This document shows, one piece after another, positions 55,078-63,280 of a stretch of 64,000 bases of DNA (the stretch's first letter is position 1; every line of letters begins with the position of its first letter). This DNA is from Sutcliffiella horikoshii (lineage in GTDB: Bacteria; Bacillota; Bacilli; Bacillales; Bacillaceae_I). The stretch is from positions 4,030,001 to 4,094,000 of the forward strand of contig NZ_CP020880.1 in assembly GCF_002157855.1 (NCBI RefSeq). Direction: 5' to 3'. A program made the translations under genes and the position numbers. Under the pieces are notes generated by a model that had not been told where the DNA came from, ran no database searches, and saw only the letters and a program-made list of their open reading frames with translations.

Positions 55078-55208
55078 AGGTGTCCTAGCTTTCCATGTGT
55101 TCTACACATGTGAGTTAATTTTACTTTTTTTGTCGTAATAACTCAAGTAGGTAGAGTGGAACATTCAAAAAAATGTCACATCTTTATTTTCGATAACCTC
55201 TTGACAAA

Positions 55209-55724
55209 CTAGTTTACAACCAACTGCTTCTTAAGATCATCGGAAGCTCTCTCCCACATTCCACTGTCATGAGACTCCAGATAGTTTTGCAAAATAGCTT
55301 TAGAACGGTCATCCATGTGCTCCACCATGATGTGGCGTTTCATGGATTTATCCATTTTATTCACATGCTCCGGCAGGGACTTGTAGCCTCGGCGGATTTC
55401 ACGGTCCACCGTCATTTCACATGCTGTCACTCCGGCATAGTATGGCCCCTCTTGTTTGCGGTCGATGGTTACCCAAACAAGCCAGTAAGGTTTTCCGTTC
55501 GGTACGTCCTCTTTGTTGGGAAGAAACTTGATCCCACGCTCTACTGTACTGCGGGCATGCATCGCGCCGATGTCAACAAAGGCTTCCCCGCCCTCTACAT
55601 CTACAAATACAGGTGACACATTATCAAGGCTGAGCGCCCCGATTCCGAACCCGCCGTGCCCGTCTGTCGGGTCATTTTTTATAATATTAAAGCCAATTGG
55701 TTTCTTCTTTTTTTCCTGATCCAT
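55209..55724 (-). CDS. ywhD: YwhD family protein
   Basis: A 171-residue cytosolic protein of the YwhD family, conserved next to pbpG in bacilli. The N-terminal half is strand-rich (FNIIKNDPTDGHGGFGIGALSLDNVSPVFVDVEGGEAFVDIGAMHARS) and the C-terminal half helical (ILQNYLESHDSGMWERASDDLKKQ). No catalytic motif is recognised. RBS AAGGGGG. Confidence 0.88.
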   Translation of the reverse strand: MDQEKKKKPIGFNIIKNDPTDGHGGFGIGALSLDNVSPVFVDVEGGEAFVDIGAMHARSTVERGIKFLPNKEDVPNGKPYWLVWVTIDRKQEGPYYAGVTACEMTVDREIRRGYKSLPEHVNKMDKSMKRHIMVEHMDDRSKAILQNYLESHDSGMWERASDDLKKQLVVN

Positions 55725-55848
55725 TTTCTAGCCCCCTTGCTTAATTGGATAGCTGCGGCGGCAAATCCGATCCTGCCGCTTGCGCTTTTCTTTTCATTAT
55801 ACAATAATTTACGGGAGAGTTAAAAACATTCAAAGGAGCGAATAGAAA

Positions 55849-56034
55849 ATGCCATATGTAACCGTGAAGATGCTGGAAGGCCGAAATGAAGAACAGAAAA
55901 AAGCATTGGTGGAAAAAGTGACAGCTGCTGTCAGCGAAACAACCGGTGCCCCGGAAGAGAAAATCGTCGTCTTTATTGAAGAGATGACAAAGGGACATTA
56001 TGCTGTTGGCGGTAAGCGATTAAGCGACCAATAA
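55849..56034 (+). CDS. 4-oxalocrotonate tautomerase family protein
   Basis: A 61-residue tautomerase-fold subunit. The catalytic Pro1 follows the initiator Met (MPYVTVKMLEGRNEEQKKALVEKVT), and the C-terminal strand has KIVVFIEEMTKGHYAVGGKR. Such proteins form hexamers that move keto-enol protons; the physiological substrate is unknown. It matches the ywhB position of B. subtilis. RBS AAAGGAG. A plus-strand terminator follows. Confidence 0.9.
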   Translation: MPYVTVKMLEGRNEEQKKALVEKVTAAVSETTGAPEEKIVVFIEEMTKGHYAVGGKRLSDQ

Positions 56035-56047
56035 TTGCAAGGTCATC

Positions 56048-56078
56048 GGGATTCGGACAGGCTTTCGAATCCCTTTTT
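56048..56078 (+). terminator. Terminator of the tautomerase gene
   Basis: GGGATTCG/CGAATCCC perfect stem followed by TTTTTC on the plus strand; it touches the stop of the convergent gene. Confidence 0.85.
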
Positions 56079-57358
56079 CAGTTCAATAATTCGCTTAACT
56101 TCTTCTTTTTCTCTTCCACCATTTTTATATCAAGCGGCTCGAAGTAATCCTCTTTGATGCTCTCCACCAAAAAGCCCCACATATTCTTCACCTTCTCCTT
56201 AATCTCCTGATTGCTTCCCTCAGCGATAAGAATCAGGCACTCCAACGTCGTGAGGACGACCGAGATATCCCGTTCTCCGTATATTCGAATCTGATAAAAA
56301 CCCGTATATAATATTTCTTCAAAATTACGTTGTGGAATCGTCACTCTTTTTTCCTTATCTTCATCAAGGTAGGTGATGGCGTCTGCATCGACCTCTCCAA
56401 ACTCCATCAACAACCTGCTCATGTACCGAATGCAGTTGTTGGCCGTATTGGGGTCATTGATACCAGGAGATATTGCACGCAGGGCCACTTCAGACATTTT
56501 CTGCAAGGCAAATTCGCCATCCTGAAGCGGCGTCCGCTCCTCCCCCACCTCGATAAATGCGGTCAGATCCATGTCTTCCGGTTTTTCTTTTGTAAAATAG
56601 ACGAAGGCGATCACGCTGCGTTCTGTCACAAAGTCACCGATTCGTTTATTGAAAACTATATGAAAACCGTGCTCTTTCGCCTTGGCAGCCAACCCTTCCG
56701 TATCGATTACTTGGACATAGCCTGTCGCCTTGGGAGTGAGCTCCACTTTTTCCTGAGTGGACGCTTGAATATCCATTTTTTCAAAAATGATTTTTTCGGC
56801 TTTATAGAGTAATTTTTTCTTTTTCACCGTAGCAAGCCCTTCCTTCATGAGCCTCTCTATAAGCTTGCTGACCTGGATTGAGCGTGCGACATGGTGAATG
56901 AAAAAGACAAAGTAACCCACACAAATGACCGCGAGAATGACACCGACACCTGACGCCAACACCCGCTGCTCATCTAGCCAATCTTTCATGAACAGCAAGG
57001 ACAACACCGTATAAATAAAGGAACCGACAAACACACCAAGTACACGCAAGGTGGTCTTTTCCGTCATGAAATCCTGAAGCGTCCGAGGAGAAAACTGACT
57101 AGAATAAGTGGTCAAGACGACCATGATCGTGGAAAAAGAAATGGTGGTCATCGTGAGAATGGCGGTGGCAATCGAGCTCAAAATGGTGGTGCTCAAATCT
57201 ACATTCGTAAAAAACATCTTTGGAAGGTAATTCTGAACAGAATCGGCAAAAACGGTATCTATTGATATAACAATTGCTGTAAGAATGATGCTTGCCAACG
57301 CGTATAGGCTCGGCACAAACCATATTTCCTTTCTTGCTCGTAGCGTCCACTTTTCCAT
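56078..57358 (-). CDS. DUF2254 family membrane protein
   Basis: A 426-residue protein with four predicted N-terminal transmembrane helices (within residues about 10-150) and a large cytoplasmic C-terminal domain. It matches DUF2254, with the motif ISFSTIMVVLTTYSSQFSPRTLQDFM after helix 2 and SPGINDPNTANNCI further on. It may be a channel-like or sensory protein; function unknown. ATG at 57358 (MEKWTLRARKE) follows AGAGGAG. A 21 bp repeat array lies 101 bp upstream. Confidence 0.88.
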   Translation of the reverse strand: MEKWTLRARKEIWFVPSLYALASIILTAIVISIDTVFADSVQNYLPKMFFTNVDLSTTILSSIATAILTMTTISFSTIMVVLTTYSSQFSPRTLQDFMTEKTTLRVLGVFVGSFIYTVLSLLFMKDWLDEQRVLASGVGVILAVICVGYFVFFIHHVARSIQVSKLIERLMKEGLATVKKKKLLYKAEKIIFEKMDIQASTQEKVELTPKATGYVQVIDTEGLAAKAKEHGFHIVFNKRIGDFVTERSVIAFVYFTKEKPEDMDLTAFIEVGEERTPLQDGEFALQKMSEVALRAISPGINDPNTANNCIRYMSRLLMEFGEVDADAITYLDEDKEKRVTIPQRNFEEILYTGFYQIRIYGERDISVVLTTLECLILIAEGSNQEIKEKVKNMWGFLVESIKEDYFEPLDIKMVEEKKKKLSELLN

Positions 57359-57458
57359 TGTATATTGCTCCTCTTTTTGTCGGCTTTTTATAGGTAGCAT
57401 TCCCTTTTTTGGGGGAGGGTAAGCCTATTTTCCTGTCACGAAGTGTACCATTCAGGTT

Positions 57459-57563
57459 ATTGTGACTTTTTGAGCTGTTATTGTAACTTTCTTGAGGGGG
57501 ATTGTGACTTTTAAGATGATGATTGTAACTTTTTCAGAAGTTATTGTAACTTTTTCCATTTTT
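57459..57563. repeat. Tandem array, 5 units of exactly 21 bp
   Basis: Units begin at 57459, 57480, 57501, 57522 and 57543, each ATTGT[AG]ACTTT followed by ten variable bases. Conserved and variable halves alternate exactly. It starts 8 bp past the ywgA terminator and ends 101 bp before the DUF2254 gene. Confidence 0.9.
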
Positions 57564-57570
57564 CCGTATA

Positions 57571-57609
57571 GAAAAAACCCAACAGGATCCAACCATCCTC
57601 TTGGGCTCT
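57571..57609 (-). terminator. ywgA terminator
   Basis: AGCCCAAGAGGAT paired with ATCCTGTTGGGT and followed by UUUUUUC on the minus strand. Confidence 0.85.
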
Positions 57610-57616
57610 TCAAAAT

Positions 57617-58123
57617 CTATTGTTTGATGCATTCGCGAAGGCTTTCGATATAGTCGTAAGCCTCGTTTACTTCTTCCTCTGTGTATCGCTGCTTGCTTTT
57701 CAGCGTAAAGACTTTTTCCTGGACCTCTTCTTTCGGCAGGTTCTCGAAGAAAAGCACGGTGGAAACAAGCTCTAAAAAGCGGGAGCTCTGTTCGTTCATC
57801 TTGGTCATGCACTCATTCAGGTGAGGCATTTCCAGGTCGTAGTGCGTCAAGAATTCCTCTCCGTTTTCCGTCAGCGCATAGCGATATTGCGAGTAGCCAC
57901 CCTTGTTCTCTTTTAGCTCGCTCAAAAAGCCGAGATTGCAGAGCTCTTCTACTCTTAATGTCACCTCTTCAGAATATGGTCCGTAAAAATGGAAATTGTA
58001 CTTTTCGTAAAATGGGTAGTTTAGCTTTTTGGCTATATACACCATTTTCTGCAGCTTCTTTCTCCCGATGACTTCACCTGCAGATGCAAACACCTTCATT
58101 AATTTTGCGTGATCTGTCAACAA
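57617..58123 (-). CDS. ywgA: YwgA family protein
   Basis: A 168-residue cytosolic protein of the YwgA family, winged-helix-like in appearance: LMKVFASAGEVIGRKKLQKMVYIAKKL, then YGPYSEEVTLRVEELCNLGFL and a helical C-terminus. It resembles the N-terminal part of the Panacea/antitoxin-like fold, but no function is assigned. The start is TTG, supported by AGGAGATG 7 nt upstream. It follows ywfO by 30 nt and is probably co-transcribed. Confidence 0.85.
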   Translation of the reverse strand: MLTDHAKLMKVFASAGEVIGRKKLQKMVYIAKKLNYPFYEKYNFHFYGPYSEEVTLRVEELCNLGFLSELKENKGGYSQYRYALTENGEEFLTHYDLEMPHLNECMTKMNEQSSRFLELVSTVLFFENLPKEEVQEKVFTLKSKQRYTEEEVNEAYDYIESLRECIKQ

Positions 58124-58153
58124 ACCCTTTCATCTCCTAACCTTAGCCGTTGC

Positions 58154-59452
58154 CTATATTCCTAGTATCTCTCTGATTTTTTTCTTTGCCGTTTTTTTCG
58201 TCGATAGATCTTCTAGCAAGTCCTGTGGAAAATAAAGCTTGTGGTCGGTTCTTCTTTTGCCGGAAATGGCATCCACGATTTCAGATTCCCTTGAAAGCTC
58301 ACGCACATCCCCGTTTGGCATAAGCAGGTGAATCGGAAGGCGCTCCTCTTCTTCTCCCGGACGGTAAAAGTCGTACGGCAGGTCGGACGAGGAGTCCACC
58401 ACTAGATAGTATGCAGGGTCGATGCCCGCTTTCTTAAAGAGACTTGTCAGTTCCATCAAGTCCATCATTTGCTTATTAGGATTAAATTCGACGTATTTAA
58501 ACAAATTCCTGTTCATAAATCGTCGACATAAGTCACTTAATATCGAATCTTCTTCTTCCTGCCAGGATTGGAAATAATACATAACCACTGCTTCATCAAG
58601 CTTTATGTAATCCTCTACTGAAATTTCTTCCTCAAAAAGGGAGTAAAAATGAACAGGATGATATTTAAATGTGTAATATTCTTGGTGTAATTGTTTGGCG
58701 CGGTGCAAAATTTTTGTCAAAATTACTTCTGCACTTCGCGTTACAGGGTGAAAATAAACCTGCCAGTACATCTGGTAGCGGCTCATGATATAATCTTCCA
58801 CCGCATGCATCCCGCTCGATTTAATGACCACCTGATCTTCTCTCGGGCGCATGACGCGAAGAATCCGCTCCATATCGAAATGCCCGTAACTAACTCCGGT
58901 AAAATATGCGTCACGCTGCAGGTAGTCCATTCGGTCAGCATCTATCTGACTAGAAATCATGCTAACCACTAATTTATTTTTATACGTTTTCGCGATGACC
59001 TCGGCCACATCTTTTGGAAAATCCTTATGGACTTTTTTAAGGACGACGTTTACTTCCGTATCCCCGAGAATGATGGCCTGGGTAAAATCTTCGTGATCTA
59101 AGTGGAACACCTTTTCAAAGGAATGAGAAAAAGGTCCGTGTCCCAGGTCATGCAGCAAGGCAGCACACAGACATAACAGGCGGTCATCCGGATTCCAGTC
59201 CTGTCTTCCCTCGAACCCATCATCAATGATGCGGCGGACAATCTCGTATACTCCCAATGAATGGTTAAGTCTGCTATGCTCTGCACCGTGGAACGTCAAA
59301 TAGGTGGTGCCAAGCTGGCGGATCCGGCGCAAACGCTGAAATTCCCTAGTCCCGATTAAATCCCAAACAACCCTGTCGCGCACATGGACGTAACGGTGCA
59401 CAGGATCCTTAAATACCTTTTCTTCACTCAGTTTTTCGGTTGCATAACTCAT
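58154..59452 (-). CDS. ywfO: HD-domain phosphohydrolase YwfO
   Basis: A 432-residue HD-superfamily hydrolase related to dGTPases. Metal residues lie in GAEHSRLNHSLGVYE (H), HDLGHGPFSHSFE (HD) and MISSQIDADRMDYL (D). Related proteins degrade dNTPs, and B. subtilis YwfO has been reported as a dNTPase-type enzyme; specificity is not visible from sequence. RBS GAGGG. It heads a two-gene unit with ywgA. Confidence 0.9.
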   Translation of the reverse strand: MSYATEKLSEEKVFKDPVHRYVHVRDRVVWDLIGTREFQRLRRIRQLGTTYLTFHGAEHSRLNHSLGVYEIVRRIIDDGFEGRQDWNPDDRLLCLCAALLHDLGHGPFSHSFEKVFHLDHEDFTQAIILGDTEVNVVLKKVHKDFPKDVAEVIAKTYKNKLVVSMISSQIDADRMDYLQRDAYFTGVSYGHFDMERILRVMRPREDQVVIKSSGMHAVEDYIMSRYQMYWQVYFHPVTRSAEVILTKILHRAKQLHQEYYTFKYHPVHFYSLFEEEISVEDYIKLDEAVVMYYFQSWQEEEDSILSDLCRRFMNRNLFKYVEFNPNKQMMDLMELTSLFKKAGIDPAYYLVVDSSSDLPYDFYRPGEEEERLPIHLLMPNGDVRELSRESEIVDAISGKRRTDHKLYFPQDLLEDLSTKKTAKKKIREILGI

Positions 59453-59604
59453 TTCGTTACCCTCTTTATTTTCGGCATAATATTTATCTATCTCTATTAT
59501 ATCGTAAATATTTTACAAGAAAAGGATGGATTGTTGGGGTAACTCCCTTTTTAGGTTTACCCTACCTTTTTACCTCTTAGTCTTGTTTTTTCTAGAAAAG
59601 GCGA

Positions 59605-59640
59605 ATAAAAAATCACCTATGCAGGATACAGAGGCGATTT
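59605..59640 (-). terminator. Terminator of the DUF1450 gene
   Basis: AATCGCCT/AGGTGATT stem and a UUUUUUA tail abut the stop codon on the minus strand. Confidence 0.75.
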
Positions 59641-59865
59641 TTATTTCTTTAACTTTTTCTCTATTTTTTCGATTAGTTCATCTTCTGTTGGTGCGGAGAC
59701 AGGACGGTTGTTTACGAATGCAAACGACTTCTTCCTTCCCGGCCCGCAATAGGATTGACAGCCCACTTCCACACGTGCACCCTCGTCCACTTTTTTCAGC
59801 TTCGGAATCAGGGTTTTCACGTTGGTTGCGTCGCAGTCATCACAAATGCGAAACTCATTTGCCAT
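59641..59865 (-). CDS. DUF1450 family (YuzB-like) protein
   Basis: A 74-residue protein with four cysteines in the pattern CDDC...[21 protein letters not shown], typical of the DUF1450/YuzB family, which has a thioredoxin-like 2Fe-2S ferredoxin appearance. Function unknown; a redox or metal role is inference. Divergent from rsfA. Confidence 0.85.
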   Translation of the reverse strand: MANEFRICDDCDATNVKTLIPKLKKVDEGARVEVGCQSYCGPGRKKSFAFVNNRPVSAPTEDELIEKIEKKLKK

Positions 59866-60098
59866 GGTTCTACACAGCCCTTTCTTATTAACAAGTGATG
59901 GGAGTCACTTTATCGTTCGTTAACTAAAAGGTATTTTACAGGGAATTCATGGACAATGCAAGTTCGTTTCTAGGAGATTTGAGGCGAAATACTGACAGAT
60001 AACAATCTAGTAATTTTTTCTATGAATATGTATAAATATTTTTTTCTCCGTCAAAAATATAGACAGAACGATGATTAAATAAGGGAGTTGGATTATAT

Positions 60099-60866
60099 AT
60101 GAAAGATCGTCAAGATGCTTGGTCCGAAGAGAATGATTTATTGCTAGCAGAAACCGTTCTGCGCCATGTCCGTGAAGGAAGTACACAGTTGAATGCTTTT
60201 GAAGAGGTCGGCGACAAGCTGAACCGCACGTCCGCTGCATGTGGATTCCGCTGGAACGCGGTAGTCCGACATGACTATGAAAAGGCGCTGCAGCTTGCGA
60301 AAAAGCAGAGAAAGCAACGGCAGCGTGCGCTCGGGCAGCCTACGAAAAAACTATTGTACACGCCGCCTGAGACGGTGGTGAATGAGGAGTTGCCGTTTGT
60401 GTTGGAGCAGATGGAGGAAAGACCGCTTGATGCAGCAGATACACAGCAGTCTTTTGCCGCTCCTCAGACAAGAGTGGAGCGACGAGCTGCAGAGCTGAAA
60501 GCACAACCTTCTTTTGCAGGCTACGGCAGTGGCAAAATGGGATTGGGAACGGGTTCCTCTTTATCCATGGAGCAAGTGATAAGTTTCTTACAAACCATGA
60601 AACACTCAAACGTCCATACTAGCGCTCTACAACAAGAAAATGAGAGATTAGTAAAAGAAAATGCAGAACTTGCGCGTGCCAACAGCGAACTGGAAAAACG
60701 CGTCCAAAAACTACAAGACGAGCAAGTCACCGTCCAAGAAGACTACGAAACACTCATGAAAATCATGAACCGTGCCCGCAAACTAGTCCTCTTCGACGAA
60801 GAAGAACACGTCCCATCCAAATTCATGATGGACCGCAACGGCAACCTGGAGAAACTGGCGGAATAG
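60099..60866 (+). CDS. rsfA: Prespore-specific regulator RsfA family
   Basis: A 255-residue DNA-binding protein. The N-terminus is a Myb/SANT-like HTH ([50 protein letters not shown]), the middle is Gln- and Gly-rich, and the C-terminus is a long coiled coil ([26 protein letters not shown]). RsfA adjusts sigma-F-dependent forespore genes in B. subtilis. RBS AAGGGAG. Confidence 0.92.
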   Translation: MKDRQDAWSEENDLLLAETVLRHVREGSTQLNAFEEVGDKLNRTSAACGFRWNAVVRHDYEKALQLAKKQRKQRQRALGQPTKKLLYTPPETVVNEELPFVLEQMEERPLDAADTQQSFAAPQTRVERRAAELKAQPSFAGYGSGKMGLGTGSSLSMEQVISFLQTMKHSNVHTSALQQENERLVKENAELARANSELEKRVQKLQDEQVTVQEDYETLMKIMNRARKLVLFDEEEHVPSKFMMDRNGNLEKLAE

Positions 60867-60882
60867 AGATAAAAAGAAAAAA

Positions 60883-60970
60883 GGGGTCTGACCCCAATCG
60901 CTTTAAAGCATTGAAGATGGGTCTGACCCCACTTACGTTAATGCATTAAAGAGTGGGCAGGCCCTCTTTT
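60883..60970. repeat. R2 type B cluster, doubling as rsfA-lipL terminator
   Basis: GGGGTCTGACCCC (60883-60895) and GGGTCTGACCCC (60919-60930) are separated by ATCGCTTTAAAGCATTGAAG. The end, GAGTGGGC/GCCCTCTTTTT (60951-60971), is a plausible terminator for rsfA on the plus strand. Confidence 0.75.
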
Positions 60971-61848
60971 TATTTTTCTCCGAGAACTTTTTCGTTTCGT
61001 TCTACGATTCTTGCGTAGTATTGTTCGTACAAGTCCAGTTCATGGCCTTGCAGGGTGTTGGCGAAGATGGTGCCGCTTATTTCTTTCAGTGAGGTCAAAA
61101 GGCGCAGCATCACATCTTGCACTGTTAGGTTCTGACCAGTGAGCTCTGTAAGGGACGCCATCACGTTTGGCACAATGGTCGGAAAAGCGAACTTGGTCGT
61201 TTCATCTCGAAGGGAGCGTTTGTAGAACTCTCCAATCATCTCTGCCCGCTCAGATCCACTTCCGTCGATGCATAAGTAAATTTGGACAGCCACTCCTCCG
61301 CGGATACGGCGCTGAGAGATGCCAGCAAACTTTTTATCTTCAATGCTGAGGTCATAACTGCCAGGGCAATAGGAACCGACAATTTCCTTCGCCTCCATGT
61401 GGTAAGGCATATCGCGGAACATATGCTTTGTGAGCTCCCACATTGCATCATACCCACGATTGATATCGATTGCCTTCTCCCCTTCCGGAAAAACAAGGGA
61501 AATGTTCAGGACACCTTGGTCCAGGACGACTGCAAGTCCACCCGAGTTCCTGACGATTACTTCATAACCTTGACTGTTCAAATAATCAATTCCTGCTTGT
61601 AAGTGCGGAAGACGGGTATCCTGAATGCCCAACACGACCGTGTTATGGTGCACCCACGTCCGACATGTCGCCCCGCTCTCTCCTTTGCCAATAGCGGTGC
61701 ATAACGTATCATCCATCGCAAATGATTGCAACGCATGAAAATTCGGACCTAAAGAAGACTGATCTATAATACGCCAACTCGGCTGCTTCAACAACCGCAA
61801 CGCAGACGTGTCAATTGATGTTGGTTCTGTTGGTTCTGCCATAATCAT
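60970..61848 (-). CDS. lipL: Octanoyl-[GcvH]:protein N-octanoyltransferase LipL
   Basis: Moves octanoyl from GcvH to E2 subunits in Bacillus lipoate assembly. The 292-residue protein has the LplA-like fold with [25 protein letters not shown] and the catalytic Cys161 in [11 protein letters not shown], as in LipL (C150 in B. subtilis). The next conserved block is [25 protein letters not shown] at 61848 follows GAGGAG. B. subtilis orthologue is ywfL. Confidence 0.92.
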   Translation of the reverse strand: MIMAEPTEPTSIDTSALRLLKQPSWRIIDQSSLGPNFHALQSFAMDDTLCTAIGKGESGATCRTWVHHNTVVLGIQDTRLPHLQAGIDYLNSQGYEVIVRNSGGLAVVLDQGVLNISLVFPEGEKAIDINRGYDAMWELTKHMFRDMPYHMEAKEIVGSYCPGSYDLSIEDKKFAGISQRRIRGGVAVQIYLCIDGSGSERAEMIGEFYKRSLRDETTKFAFPTIVPNVMASLTELTGQNLTVQDVMLRLLTSLKEISGTIFANTLQGHELDLYEQYYARIVERNEKVLGEK

Positions 61849-61920
61849 TAATGCTCCTCTTAACTACCGTACTTATAGGTTCCTTTGCATTATACTACAT
61901 GGTTTTAGAGAAAAAAATAC

Positions 61921-61965
61921 CCTTTGGGGGTCAGACCCCCAAAGGGTTTTCCCTCTCTCCGTCGA
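61921..61965. repeat. R2 type A copy with a perfect 25 bp palindrome
   Basis: CCTTTGGGGGTC A GACCCCCAAAGG (61921-61945) is exactly symmetrical around one base. The tail CCCTCTCTCCGTCGAAT follows. Sits between the pta terminator and the lipL start. Confidence 0.85.
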
Positions 61966-61970
61966 ATACT

Positions 61971-62012
61971 TAAAAGAGGTATGTGCTTTTAATTTGCACA
62001 TACCTCTTCTTA
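61971..62012 (-). terminator. pta terminator
   Basis: AAGAGGTATGTGC/GCACATACCTCTT perfect 13 bp stem around TTTTAATTT, 16 nt after the pta stop. Confidence 0.9.
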
Positions 62013-62027
62013 TCTAACTTTTTATTT

Positions 62028-63002
62028 TTAGTTATCTGCTTGGCCTGCTGTGATGAGCGCTAGTTTGTAGACGTCTTCTACGCTGCAGCCGCGGGATAGG
62101 TCGTTTACTGGCTTGTTGAGGCCTTGTAGGATTGGGCCTACTGCTTCGAAGTTTCCTAGGCGTTGGGCAATTTTGTAGCCGATGTTTCCAGCTTCTAGGC
62201 TAGGGAATACAAATACGTTTGCGTCCCCTTGAATTTTTGAACCTGGTGCTTTCTTTTCCGCAACAGATGGTACGAATGCAGCATCAAATTGGAACTCTCC
62301 ATCCACTACAAGATCTGGAGCACGTTCTGAAGCAATGCGCGCCGCTTCTACCACACGCTCTGTTTCTGGTGATTTTGCAGATCCTTTTGTAGAAAAGCTT
62401 AGCATTGCCACTTTCGGTTCGATTCCGAACATGTTCGCTGTTGCTGCACTTTCCACTGCGATTTCTGCAAGGTCGTTGCTGTCTGGTGAAATGTTGATTG
62501 CGCAGTCCGCGAACACATACTTCTCATCGTTACGTACCATGATGAAGACACCAGAAGTTTTACGTACACCTTCTTTGGTTTTAATGATTTGCAGTGCCGG
62601 ACGCACAGTGTCAGCCGTGGAATGTGCCGCTCCACTTACAAGCCCTTGCGCACGGTCCACGTGTACAAGCATCGTGCCAAAGTAGTTCGGGTTCAACAAA
62701 ATCTTGCGCGCATCCTCTTCTGTCGCTTTACCTTTACGACGTTCCACGAAAGAAGCGACAAGCTCGTCCATGTTTTCGTATGACTTCGGATCGTAAATTT
62801 CTACGCCGTCCAATGTTAATTTCAACTCGGAAGCAAGTCCGTTGATCTCGTCCAAATCTCCAACCACAATTGGCTTCACCATATTTTCTGCAGCCAAACG
62901 TGCAACGGCCGTTAACACACGCTCGTCATTGCCTTCTGGAAATACAATTTTAATATCTTTTCCTGCTACTTTGTCTTTTAATGTTTGAAATAAATCGCTC
63001 AC
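62028..63002 (-). CDS. pta: Phosphate acetyltransferase
   Basis: Converts acetyl-CoA and phosphate to acetyl phosphate for overflow metabolism. The 324-residue single-domain type has KIVFPEGNDERVL near the N-terminus, the SGAAHSTADTVRPALQIIKT substrate motif and the C-terminal NDLSRGCSVEDVYKLALITAGQ. A GTG start at 63002 (MSDLFQTLKDKVAGKD) is favoured, 8 nt after AAGGAG; an upstream GTG overlaps that site. Divergent from hemQ, as in B. subtilis. Confidence 0.95.
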   Translation of the reverse strand: MSDLFQTLKDKVAGKDIKIVFPEGNDERVLTAVARLAAENMVKPIVVGDLDEINGLASELKLTLDGVEIYDPKSYENMDELVASFVERRKGKATEEDARKILLNPNYFGTMLVHVDRAQGLVSGAAHSTADTVRPALQIIKTKEGVRKTSGVFIMVRNDEKYVFADCAINISPDSNDLAEIAVESAATANMFGIEPKVAMLSFSTKGSAKSPETERVVEAARIASERAPDLVVDGEFQFDAAFVPSVAEKKAPGSKIQGDANVFVFPSLEAGNIGYKIAQRLGNFEAVGPILQGLNKPVNDLSRGCSVEDVYKLALITAGQADN

Positions 63003-63194
63003 AAAGGTCACTCCTTAATCCGCTTTATTTTCGCTTCTATTGTTTAGGATACTCCTTCAATATGGAAAAGCAACCGATACCTTTTATTGTTATCGCTTAC
63101 AGAAAAAAGTCTTTATTTTCTAAAAAAAGCCCTCCATCTATGCCCTACTATTGTATCTGTGCTGCCCTTTCCTATTCATGAAGCTTTCACAATT

Positions 63195-63233
63195 TCACAG
63201 TTTTACTTACAGGAAGTCATGGCAAAACTGTGA
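63195..63233. promoter_or_regulatory. Inverted repeat upstream of hemQ
   Basis: TCACAGTTTT and AAAACTGTGA are perfect 10 bp arms around a 19 nt centre, 47 bp before the hemQ start. A possible -10 (TATAGT, 63234-63239) directly follows. It could be an operator for a dimeric regulator or a hairpin; no matching known site is recognised. Confidence 0.55.
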
Positions 63234-63280
63234 TATAGTTAGGAAGGATACATACTCAATCTTTTTAAGGAGTGATTGTA

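Noticed and set aside
57459-57563. CRISPR-like mini array (11 bp repeat, 10 bp spacer)
   Set aside because: Repeat and spacer are far too short for any known CRISPR, and no cas genes are present; an iteron-like array fits better.
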